64,000 bases of DNA from Sphingomonadales bacterium (GTDB lineage: Bacteria; Pseudomonadota; Alphaproteobacteria; Sphingomonadales; Sphingomonadaceae). The stretch is taken from the NCBI GenBank assembly GCA_014763545.1, contig JACXVD010000016.1:1-64000 (forward strand), written 5' to 3'. A program made the translations under genes and the position numbers. Positions 27,639 to 35,127 of the stretch are shown here, piece by piece. The notes under the pieces were generated by a model. The model worked only from the letters and a program-made list of their open reading frames with translations, was not told where the DNA came from and did no database searches. How positions within the stretch are numbered: the stretch's first letter is position 1; each line of letters starts with the position of its first letter.

Positions 27639-28871
27639 TCATGGCGTCAGCGCTGCTTCTGACTGCTCATGAACAAAGGCAGGCTCGTATTCCTTGGCCA
27701 GATTGCCCGAAACGCCCACCTCGCGCAGCACTTCGCACCAGTTGTCTGAAACCTTCTGCGCCATCTCTCGGATCATCCGGCGAGCGTCATCTTCGGCGAT
27801 CTCGAAAAACTGCGAAGCTTCTAGCGCGAGCATGATCGACCGGTCGTGCGAACCGCCTTCCATGATCGCGGTTTCGAGATGCGGATTGCGATCGGGGGCC
27901 GGATTGACGTCAAAGACTGGCGACAAGCGCCATTGTCCGTTGCCGACATAGAGGAAGCCGTGGTTCTTGAGATGATCGTCCTTGTTCGAGACCAGGATCG
28001 TGAAGATGAGCCGCCGGAACAGTTCTTCGAAATCGGCCTGCGGGTCGGCAGAATGCCCGCGCATGAAATCGACGATCTCGGTGTAGGATCCGTAGTCTCT
28101 CCCGGTCTTGCCCAACGCCGTCCGGGCCGAGATATAGGGAATGCGCGCACCTCCGCGCCGGTCGAAGCGTTCGATCAGCGCGACCGGAAAGGGGGAATCG
28201 GGCAGTTCCAGCCGGACGTTCGGCGTGCGAATGCCGCACATGCGCGCGAGCCGCAGCGTCGCGACTTCGACGCGTTCGATCGGCCGCTGGTCGTGAACTG
28301 AGGTGAACTTCGCGAGCCATAGCGCGTCACCGTCGCGGACATTGGCCTTCGGGCGGGCACCGCCCGAGCCGCCCGCCCCGGCAAGCGCCTGCATCTCTTC
28401 GGCAGAGATTTCCTTGCCCTGTTCGTAGGCGCGGGCGATGGCCGTGATGTTCTCCAGTTCGACAAGCCGCGGAACGGCATCGGCGGCATTGCCCCTGATG
28501 ATCGCTCCGTCAGCATCGAGAAATCGCAAAGCGCCCTGGCGGCACATGTCGTCGGACAGCGTGAGATATTCGAATTCGGAAAGGCCGTTGCCATACGCCC
28601 GTTCGAGCAGGCGGCGGCCCCAGTCATCTGGCGCAGCATCCGAGAATGCGCCCGGCAAGGAATCTCGCATGTGACCCGGCTTGCCTGATGTGTGAAACGG
28701 CCCCCCTTCGAGGGACAGCGCCGGATCAATTGCAAAGGCTTGCGGATTGTCGCTCCATTCCTGGTCATAGGTAAAGGTCGAGAACTGGCGCGGCCCGGTT
28801 TGCGTGAATCGCAATTGTCCGACCGGCGTCAGGCTTTCGCCAAGTGCGACCTGTGCGGAAAAATCGGCCAT
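27639..28871 (-). CDS. hipA: HipA-family serine/threonine kinase toxin
   Basis: A 410-aa HipA homologue. The N-terminal subdomain contains LPGAFSDAAPDDWGRRLLER. A Gly-rich loop, GAGGSGGARPKANV, carries the region of autophosphorylation and ATP binding in the family. The catalytic loop is SNKDDHLKNHGFL and the metal-binding motif is VFDVNPAPDRNPH. E. coli HipA phosphorylates GltX and induces persistence; the target here is unknown. The start overlaps the hipB stop (TGATG). Confidence 0.88.
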   Translation of the reverse strand: MADFSAQVALGESLTPVGQLRFTQTGPRQFSTFTYDQEWSDNPQAFAIDPALSLEGGPFHTSGKPGHMRDSLPGAFSDAAPDDWGRRLLERAYGNGLSEFEYLTLSDDMCRQGALRFLDADGAIIRGNAADAVPRLVELENITAIARAYEQGKEISAEEMQALAGAGGSGGARPKANVRDGDALWLAKFTSVHDQRPIERVEVATLRLARMCGIRTPNVRLELPDSPFPVALIERFDRRGGARIPYISARTALGKTGRDYGSYTEIVDFMRGHSADPQADFEELFRRLIFTILVSNKDDHLKNHGFLYVGNGQWRLSPVFDVNPAPDRNPHLETAIMEGGSHDRSIMLALEASQFFEIAEDDARRMIREMAQKVSDNWCEVLREVGVSGNLAKEYEPAFVHEQSEAALTP

Positions 28872-29248
28872 CAGAATGCCACGCCGTCCTGATCGGTGTC
28901 ATCACCCTCACTGCCATGCGACTGGCTTTGCCGCGAGCCGGCGCGACGGGTGCCGGCGGACGATCTGCCCCTTCGGGGCAAGCGCTCGGCATCGAGAGCC
29001 ATTCCCAGCTCGTCCTTGCGGGCGTCGATGAGGTCGGCCAGCCGTTCAATGAGCCCAAACACCACGAGGACATCGCTCAGCGTTCCAATTCCGACGCCTG
29101 AATCGCCCTTTTCAAGTCGTGTTATGGTGCTCGCCGATGTTCCTGCGCGCACTGCCAGATCGGCGACAGAAATGCCTCTGCGCAGGCGTGCGCTGCGCAG
29201 GTCATTGCCCAGCTGTTTCAGGGCGCTTCTGGACTTGGGCGAACTCAT
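28871..29248 (-). CDS. hipB: HipB-like XRE antitoxin/repressor
   Basis: A 125-aa protein: XRE helix-turn-helix at residues 12-70 (LRSARLRRGISVADLAVRAG, TSASTITRLEKGDSGVG), then a basic, probably disordered tail. HipB proteins neutralise HipA and repress their own operon by binding palindromes upstream. ATG 29248 lies just inside two earlier in-frame TTG codons. Its stop overlaps the hipA start by one base. Confidence 0.83.
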   Translation of the reverse strand: MSSPKSRSALKQLGNDLRSARLRRGISVADLAVRAGTSASTITRLEKGDSGVGIGTLSDVLVVFGLIERLADLIDARKDELGMALDAERLPRRGRSSAGTRRAGSRQSQSHGSEGDDTDQDGVAF

Positions 29249-29259
29249 CAACAATCATC

Positions 29260-29298
29260 CATATATGACGCGAATTAGCATTCAATCGTTCATATATG
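29260..29298. promoter_or_regulatory. Putative hipBA operator: two CATATATG boxes
   Basis: The palindrome CATATATG occurs at 29260-29267 and again at 29291-29298, both followed by AC. The starts are 31 bases apart, about three helical turns, in the AT-rich region directly upstream of hipB. HipB of E. coli binds spaced short palindromes, so these are plausible operators. Confidence 0.55.
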
Positions 29299-29331
29299 AC
29301 TAATTGCGCGACAGAGCAAGCTTGAGTGGAA

Positions 29332-29592
29332 TTAGCCATGCACGTTATCGATGGCGGTCAGCACATCAACCAGTTGCGCCCGCAGCCCGGATAGGCCGAC
29401 CGCAAGCATCAGATAGCGCCGGTCGGCGAGTTCGAGCAGGTCAGTCGCCAATGGACTGACTGCATGCCGCTCGCGGCAAGTCTGGGGATGAGGGTGCCCC
29501 CTTCTGTGGTCAGGATTGACTTGCCGAATTCGTTGCACCAGTTTCGTAAATGGCCTGACGCAGAGGCCAGCCGCCTGCAGTAGCGAAGCCAT
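29332..29592 (-). CDS. Doubtful 86-aa reading frame between hipBA and the element backbone
   Basis: The 29,255-29,686 gap has one open frame of note. Its C-terminal half (PLATDLLELADRRYLMLAVGLSGLRAQLVDVL) looks protein-like, but I recognise no family, see no convincing ribosome-binding site, and frames in both directions are open here. It may be a gene remnant at the edge of the mobile region. Confidence 0.25.
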   Translation of the reverse strand: MASLLQAAGLCVRPFTKLVQRIRQVNPDHRRGHPHPQTCRERHAVSPLATDLLELADRRYLMLAVGLSGLRAQLVDVLTAIDNVHG

Positions 29593-29686
29593 AATGGCGC
29601 TGTGAATTCAATCGTTTCCCATTGCGTTTTCGTGGCTTGGGGGGTGGTAGCAGGCGACGCCGGTCCGGAGCCCACGGAGAACTGCG

Positions 29687-30484
29687 ATGAATTTCGAATA
29701 TTCCACGCTTGCAGGCCTGAAGTCACTCGCCAAGGAAATCCAGCGCCGACGTGGTATTCCACATCATCAGGCCCTCGACCTTGCTGCCGAACAGGGAGGC
29801 TATGCCTGTTTCAGTGACGCGAGGAGAAAACTTCCCACCGGCCAAGCCGCCCACTTTCCTGTCAATGTTCGCCAGAATTGGTGGGGATATGAATCCCGCG
29901 AGGGCGGCACAGCTGAAATCAGTCTGCGCTTGCACTCCCCGCTCGCTGAGCTTGTCCGACCCCACCATCTTGTCGGCTATCTGGGTGCTTGTAGGATAAA
30001 GTCCGACAACGTCGTTGAAAGATCCGGCCAGCAGCGCCATGCCAGTGAAACACAGTGGTACGTTGGCCGTATCGCCCGGGCTCTTCAGTTCATGGATGCA
30101 ACTGGGCTGAAGCCTTCGCGCGCACGAAAAGGATATCCGACCCACGATTTCGATAGCCGTCCACCCGTGGCCGACCATGACCACTTCTGGTACGATCCTG
30201 TCGCACAGGTTCACCTGCTTTCTACCGAGCCCTATCCCGGCAAGAGAGAGCGGAATGCTGCTGCGCAGTCCGATTGGGAACACCGGCATGGCTGGACAAC
30301 CGTTTATCCTGACTGGGGCGGCATTTACGGTAATCGCACCGATTTCATACTTTGTTGTCCCAACGCCTACGCAGAAACTCTCGCCGACAAGATTGAGGCA
30401 CTGGAGCGATCAGGTGCTGCCCTCCGCGACGAAGAGGTGGTCATTTCGGTTTGGGGCGAAACCAAAGCGAAAGAGGACGCATGA
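29687..30484 (+). CDS. DUF5623-like protein
   Basis: A 265-aa soluble protein starting MNFEYSTLAGLKSLAKEIQRR, with a helical N-terminus resembling plasmid-encoded DUF5623 proteins (HHQALDLAAEQGGYACFSDARR), then a strand-rich part with DWGGIYGNRTDFILCCPNAYAE. The family is found at the start of conjugative-element operons in sphingomonads; function unknown. GGAG lies eight bases before the ATG. It overlaps the following gene by four bases. Confidence 0.6.
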   Translation: MNFEYSTLAGLKSLAKEIQRRRGIPHHQALDLAAEQGGYACFSDARRKLPTGQAAHFPVNVRQNWWGYESREGGTAEISLRLHSPLAELVRPHHLVGYLGACRIKSDNVVERSGQQRHASETQWYVGRIARALQFMDATGLKPSRARKGYPTHDFDSRPPVADHDHFWYDPVAQVHLLSTEPYPGKRERNAAAQSDWEHRHGWTTVYPDWGGIYGNRTDFILCCPNAYAETLADKIEALERSGAALRDEEVVISVWGETKAKEDA

Positions 30485-30924
30485 AGACAGTCCGAACGGC
30501 ATTGTGGCCGATGCTGGAGAAGGCGCGGAAGGCGGTCACCCCCGAGATGGAACATGCGCTGCGTACCGAACTCGCTCCGTTAAAGCCTTCGATTGTCGCC
30601 TACACCTTGCAGGCGTGGCGGCCCTTGGCAGTCGAACTGGCCGAGGCGAAGGCCGCGCGGGAACGGAGAGACTTGATTGATCGCCATGCAGCGACCAAGC
30701 CACAATGGGCACTGTACGCGCAGGCCGCCTGGATTGCCCGGGCATTGGCGTTGGCTGAATACATGGAGCGTACGGACCTCGCGATCCAGCCGAAGAAGTG
30801 GGCAGGTCATGCCGCCTTGAACTTTCTGGATGAATTCGAAGGCGATCTTGCCTGGCTTTGGCCATTTGAATCCGTCTCACCTTGGCCGGATGATGACGAG
30901 TGGATTGAGGACGCGCAGGCTTAG
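30481..30924 (+). CDS. Hypothetical helical protein
   Basis: A 147-aa, mostly helical, soluble protein (AVELAEAKAARERRDLIDRH, WIARALALAEYMER) with an acidic, tryptophan-rich C-terminus. Translationally coupled to the DUF5623-like gene through ATGA, so the two probably work together. No family recognised. Confidence 0.6.
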   Translation: MKTVRTALWPMLEKARKAVTPEMEHALRTELAPLKPSIVAYTLQAWRPLAVELAEAKAARERRDLIDRHAATKPQWALYAQAAWIARALALAEYMERTDLAIQPKKWAGHAALNFLDEFEGDLAWLWPFESVSPWPDDDEWIEDAQA

Positions 30925-31349
30925 CCAGTCTTAGGCCGATCGGGGCGAGGTTGATATGCCAATTCGCTTGAAGGTTGGCAGTTCGGGGAAAGCCTTCCCC
31001 TGAGCCGGAGCCGCTGCGCTGTCTCCGCCTACCCCTTCATGCGGGGACACCCCGCAACGCCCCGGGAAGCGGAGCGGGGCTGATGACGCGCTCGGTCCCG
31101 TGCGCCGTGCCGACGCACTCCTGCGGGCGCGGCGTTTGATGTGGGGCCCCGCACGCACTCTGCCTTCGGCGGTCATGGTGGCATGTGCAGGCCTGGAAAG
31201 CCGACAGACCCCGCCTTTCCGCCTGCACGGGCAACTTCAATAACTCCCGCCTCCCTCAGGGTGCGGTTTTCTGTTTGGGCGATCTCGCTGGCCGCTCGCG
31301 CGACTTCGAGCATGAGCAGGTGAGAGTGAGAGGGTAGCGGGATCCGCCG
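30925..31349. other. GC-rich non-coding stretch with hairpins
   Basis: No convincing gene. It contains a perfect hairpin, TGCGGGG (31040-31046) / CCCCGCA (31050-31056) with a 3-base loop, and nearby imperfect GC stems. It probably holds the terminator of the preceding pair and the promoter for the DUF932 gene. Confidence 0.45.
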
Positions 31350-31398
31350 TGACGGGATGAGGGTCTGGAGAAAGGCTCCGGGCCGCCCGTCATGGAGG
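31350..31398 (+). promoter_or_regulatory. Hairpin leader abutting the ribosome-binding site (copy 1)
   Basis: Outer stem TGACGGG (31350-31356) pairs with CCCGTCA (31386-31392). Inner stem CTGGAG (31365-31370) pairs with CTCCGG (31376-31381). The Shine-Dalgarno GGAGG (31394-31398) follows directly and the start codon is at 31406. A closely similar leader precedes the ParB-like gene at 32684-32730. Confidence 0.55.
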
Positions 31399-31405
31399 TT
31401 TTCCC

Positions 31406-32611
31406 ATGAACATGCAGGTTCTCGATGCGCGCCGCGATGTCAGCGGCGGCTACAAAGTCGATGTCTCGCGCGGCTCGCACAATGGCCGCGTCTCCTCGGA
31501 ATGGTTCTCGCGGCCCGATGACCAGCGATATCTCTCGCTGGACGATCTGGCCCGCTCGGTGCGCGGCCGGTCCGAACGCAGCCGCACCCGAGTGATCGAA
31601 AGTGCCCTGATCCATGTCGAGGCGAACCGTAACGATCCCGAGCGCCTGGCGCTGATGCTGCCCGGTGCTGATGAGCCGGTTACACCAACACACTGGAGCT
31701 TCGGCCAGCTCGCCAGCCAGGTCGGTGCCCCGGCTGCCTATCTGCGCCAGCTTCCTGCCCCGCTGGCCGCGATCAATCTGCAATACGGCCTGACCTCGAA
31801 CCGGACCGAGCAGGTCAAGACGCTCGAGACCGACGACCCCGTCGCCGGGCGCCGTGTCGAGCTGCGCGCGGTCACCGGTCCCGACTATGGCCGCATCTAC
31901 GATCACGAACTGGTCGATGCGGTGCAGAAGATCGCAGGTAATGGCACGGGTGACACACGCTGGAAGGTGCCCGGCGTGCTCGACTGGTCGACCGGGATCT
32001 ACAACCCCAACGTCGACATCTCGAAGGACACGACCACGCTCTACGCCTCGGACCGCGACGTGTTCCTGTTCCTGGTCGATGATCTCAACCCGATCGAAGC
32101 AGGCCGCCTGCCCGACGGTTCGCCCGATCTGTTCTTCCGCGGATTCTACTGCTGGAACTCCGAGGTCGGGGCGAAGACACTGGGTATGGCGAGCTTCTAC
32201 CTGCGAGCTGTGTGCCAGAACCGCAACCTGTGGGGTGTCGAAGACTTCGAGGAAATCTCCATCCGGCACAGCAAATACGCTGCCAACCGCTTCGCCCACG
32301 AAGCCGCACCCGCGCTCGACAATTTTGCGAACTCGTCTCCCCAGCCCTTCATCAACGGGATCAGGGCGGCCCGCGAACGGATCGTCGCCCGCACCGACGA
32401 GGATCGCAGCGACTTCCTGCGGGCGCGCGGCTTCTCCAAGGCCGAGACGGGCAAGATCATCGAAACCGTGCTCGCCGAGGAAGGTCGTCCGCCTGAATCG
32501 ATCTTCGACTTCGTGCAGGGGATCACCGCACTTGCGCGCGACAAGGCGCACCAGGACGCCCGGCTGGATATGGAGGGCAAGGCCAAGAAGCTGCTCGACC
32601 GGGTACACTGA
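31406..32611 (+). CDS. DUF932 (plasmid/phage-like) protein
   Basis: A 401-aa DUF932 protein, recognisable from SYLRQLPAPLAAINLQYGL-type spacing, the central DRDVFLFLVDDLNPIEAG and FYCWNSEVGAKTLGMASFYL. Such proteins are common on plasmids, phages and ICEs and often lie near recombination genes; no activity is firmly known. Its strong SD follows a hairpin leader. It is the first gene of the long plus-strand backbone. Confidence 0.82.
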   Translation: MNMQVLDARRDVSGGYKVDVSRGSHNGRVSSEWFSRPDDQRYLSLDDLARSVRGRSERSRTRVIESALIHVEANRNDPERLALMLPGADEPVTPTHWSFGQLASQVGAPAAYLRQLPAPLAAINLQYGLTSNRTEQVKTLETDDPVAGRRVELRAVTGPDYGRIYDHELVDAVQKIAGNGTGDTRWKVPGVLDWSTGIYNPNVDISKDTTTLYASDRDVFLFLVDDLNPIEAGRLPDGSPDLFFRGFYCWNSEVGAKTLGMASFYLRAVCQNRNLWGVEDFEEISIRHSKYAANRFAHEAAPALDNFANSSPQPFINGIRAARERIVARTDEDRSDFLRARGFSKAETGKIIETVLAEEGRPPESIFDFVQGITALARDKAHQDARLDMEGKAKKLLDRVH

Positions 32612-32683
32612 CCTCGGACCATCCCGCCAGTTCTCCGGCGTGGCGCTGCTCTCTCCAGAGTGAGGGGGCGGCGCTTCGCTTCG

Positions 32684-32730
32684 TGACGGGTCGAGGCCGA
32701 GAGAGAGGCTCCCGGCAGCCCGTCATGGAG
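32684..32730 (+). promoter_or_regulatory. Hairpin leader abutting the ribosome-binding site (copy 2)
   Basis: The same outer stem as copy 1: TGACGGG (32684-32690) with CCCGTCA (32719-32725), then GGAG (32727-32730) and the start at 32738. The loop shares AGGCTCC with copy 1, but the inner stem is weaker. Conservation of stem, loop core and SD spacing suggests a functional RNA element. Confidence 0.5.
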
Positions 32731-32737
32731 AATTGCC

Positions 32738-34801
32738 ATGACCAAGTCCAAATCAGTCCCCAAGCTCGTGCTCAGCTCCTCGCGCGACATCCCGTTCTCG
32801 CAGCTGGTGCTGAGCCAGAAGAATGTGCGCCGCCTCAAGGCCGGTCTCTCGATCGAGGACCTGGCCGAAGACATCTACCGCCGCACCCTGCTCCAGAGCC
32901 TCAATGTCCGCGCCATGCTGGACGAGGATGGCAAGGAGACCGGCTTCTACGAAGTCCCCGCCGGTGGCCGCCGCTTCCGCGCGCTCGAACTGCTGGTCAA
33001 GAACAGGCGGATGGCGAAGGACCAGCCCGTCCCCTGCGTGGTTCGCGAGGCGGGCATCGCCGAAGAAGACTCGCTCGCTGAGAACGTGATGCGCGAAGGG
33101 CTGCATCCGCTCGACCAGTTCCGCGCGTTCAGCACGCTGATCGAGGCGGGCCTTTCCGAAGACGATATCGCGGCGCGGTTCTTCGTCTCGGTCTCGACGG
33201 TGCGCCAGCGCCTGCGGCTTGCATCGGTCGCCCCCAGCCTGCTTGAGGTCTACGGCGAAGACGACATGACGCTCGAACAGCTCATGGCGTTCACAGTCAA
33301 CGGCGACCATGCCCGCCAGGAACAGGTCTGGGAGCAGGTCAAGGACACACCCTACATTTCCGCGCATCAGATCCGGCGGATGCTGACCGAGGATGCCATC
33401 CCGGCGGGTGACCGCCGCGTGCGCTTCATCGGAATTGACGCCTATGTCGAGGCTGGCGGCTACGTCATGCGCGATCTGTTCTCGGCCAACGACGATGGCT
33501 GGCTGCAGGACCCGGTGCTGGTCGAGCAGCTGGTCAATGCCAAGCTGGCGACGGCAGCAGAGGAGATCAGCGCCGAAGGCTGGAAATGGGTCGAGGCGGC
33601 GATCGATCTGCCCTATGGCTGCGAGAGCGGGAAGCGCCGCATCACCGGCACGACCGTTCCATTGACCGACGAGGAGCAGGCCCGTCTGGATGCCCTGGTT
33701 GAGGAATACGATGCCATCGGCGAGGAGTATCAGGACGGGTCCGACCTGCCCGACGAAATCGATGCCCGCCTGACCGAGATCGATGAGGAACTCACCGCAC
33801 TCAACATCCGTCCGGTCACCTATGATCCTGACGAACAGGCACGCGCAGGGGTGTTCATCTCGCTCACCCATGATGGGCGGCTGCGGATCGATCGTGGTTA
33901 TGTCCGGCCCGAGGACGAGCCTGCCGCTGATGGCGAGGATGCTCCGGTCGACCGCGAAGGTGCGGAACCGCCTGCCGGCCCGGCGATCAGTGTTGGCGGC
34001 CATGCGTCCGATGAATTTGCCACGGACGAGGAAGACGACGCCATCCGGCCGCTTCCCGACCGGCTCGTCTCCGAACTGACTGCCGTCCGCACCGTCGCGC
34101 TGCGCAATGCGCTGGCGGGCAACCCGCAGGTGGCCTTCATTGCCGTTCTTCATGCGCTGTGCCTTTCGGTGTTTCGTTCGCATGGGACGTACGGCTGCGT
34201 GCAGATCGAGGTGAGTCAGGCATGGCTCGGCAATGTCGCCCCGGACCTGCGCGAGACCCCGTGGAGCGTGGCGATCCAGGCACGGCACGAGCAATGGGCC
34301 GAGCGTCTGCCCGACGAGTCCGCTGCGCTGTGGGATGCCTTGGTCGAACTTCCGCAGGACGAGCAGATGGCACTGCTCGCCCACTGCGTGTCGCTGGGCG
34401 TCAACGCCCTGTTCGAACCGGTCAGGGGCTACGACGGGCGCACCTCGGCGCATGGTATTCAGCAGCGGATCGCCGCCGCCGATGCGCTTGCCGCTGTCGT
34501 CGGGCTCGACATGGCCGAAGCGGGCTGGACGCCGACGGCCGACAACTACCTCGGCCGTGTCACCAAGCCCCGGATCATCAAGGCCGTACGCGAAGCCAAG
34601 GGCGATGCGACCGCCGTGCTGATCGAGCACCTCAAGAAAGGCGACATGGCGCGCGAAGCCGAACGCCTGCTCGAAGGAACGGGCTGGCTGCCCGAACCGC
34701 TGCGGCTCCCGGTGACCGAGCCGGATGAGAGTGAAATCGCCGAGCTGCCTGCCTTCCTCGACGAGGACGAGCAGAACCCGATGGCGATTGCCGCCAAGTG
34801 A
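32738..34801 (+). CDS. ParB/RepB/Spo0J-family protein, long form
   Basis: A 687-aa protein. The ParB N-terminal nuclease/CTPase-like domain spans about 10-120 (PFSQLVLSQKNVRR, YEVPAGGRRFRALELL, ENVMREGLHPLDQF, with the GGRR box). A helix-turn-helix follows at about 125-170 (LSEDDIAARFFVSVSTVRQRLRL). A long C-terminal extension with acidic linkers and a helical end is typical of ICE-type ParB-like proteins. No parA lies nearby, so classical partition is unlikely from this window alone. Confidence 0.85.
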   Translation: MTKSKSVPKLVLSSSRDIPFSQLVLSQKNVRRLKAGLSIEDLAEDIYRRTLLQSLNVRAMLDEDGKETGFYEVPAGGRRFRALELLVKNRRMAKDQPVPCVVREAGIAEEDSLAENVMREGLHPLDQFRAFSTLIEAGLSEDDIAARFFVSVSTVRQRLRLASVAPSLLEVYGEDDMTLEQLMAFTVNGDHARQEQVWEQVKDTPYISAHQIRRMLTEDAIPAGDRRVRFIGIDAYVEAGGYVMRDLFSANDDGWLQDPVLVEQLVNAKLATAAEEISAEGWKWVEAAIDLPYGCESGKRRITGTTVPLTDEEQARLDALVEEYDAIGEEYQDGSDLPDEIDARLTEIDEELTALNIRPVTYDPDEQARAGVFISLTHDGRLRIDRGYVRPEDEPAADGEDAPVDREGAEPPAGPAISVGGHASDEFATDEEDDAIRPLPDRLVSELTAVRTVALRNALAGNPQVAFIAVLHALCLSVFRSHGTYGCVQIEVSQAWLGNVAPDLRETPWSVAIQARHEQWAERLPDESAALWDALVELPQDEQMALLAHCVSLGVNALFEPVRGYDGRTSAHGIQQRIAAADALAAVVGLDMAEAGWTPTADNYLGRVTKPRIIKAVREAKGDATAVLIEHLKKGDMAREAERLLEGTGWLPEPLRLPVTEPDESEIAELPAFLDEDEQNPMAIAAK

Positions 34802-34810
34802 GCTGTCGCA

Positions 34811-34832
34811 CGGGGCGACTTCGGTCGCCCCG
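34811..34832 (+). terminator. UUCG-capped hairpin after the ParB-like gene
   Basis: Perfect 9-bp stem CGGGGCGAC / GTCGCCCCG closed by TTCG, starting ten bases after the stop codon. It is followed by a pyrimidine-rich but not pure T tract. It may be an intrinsic terminator or mRNA stabiliser separating the gene from the next one. Confidence 0.6.
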
Positions 34833-34869
34833 CGCGCTTCTTTCCCCATTCTCACAAAGGAGCCATCCA

Positions 34870-35085
34870 ATGGCCATCCCTGACTATGCCCGCACCAATT
34901 TCGAGACTTTGCTCAAGGCCGCCGAGGCAGGCGATCTCGCGCTGATGGAATGCACCGAGGTTGCGAGCGGCGAGACCCGTTATGTGCTCTGCGCCGTCGG
35001 CCGTGACGACGATGATTACGTGATGACCCCGTTCGGCCATCTCGCGCCCGGCAATCCCTACGAGGCCTATATTCCGCCCGCCTGA
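34870..35085 (+). CDS. Small conserved element protein (DUF6117-like)
   Basis: A 71-aa acidic protein (MAIPDYARTNFETLLKAAE; then EVASGETRYVLCAVGRDDDD). AAAGGAG lies six bases before the ATG. Short proteins of this pattern sit between ParB-like and giant helicase genes in sphingomonad conjugative elements; the family name is from memory and the role is unknown. Confidence 0.6.
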   Translation: MAIPDYARTNFETLLKAAEAGDLALMECTEVASGETRYVLCAVGRDDDDYVMTPFGHLAPGNPYEAYIPPA

Positions 35086-35127
35086 GCGCGGCACGCCTCG
35101 CACTCTCTCAAATCGAAGGAAATCACC

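Noticed and set aside
31321-31345. GTGAGAGTGAGAGGG purine tract considered as a short tandem repeat array
   Set aside because: Only about two imperfect units; better explained as the upstream part of the leader.
32753-34870. 705-aa open frame antisense to the ParB-like gene
   Set aside because: A shadow frame caused by high GC content; no start signal and no domain.
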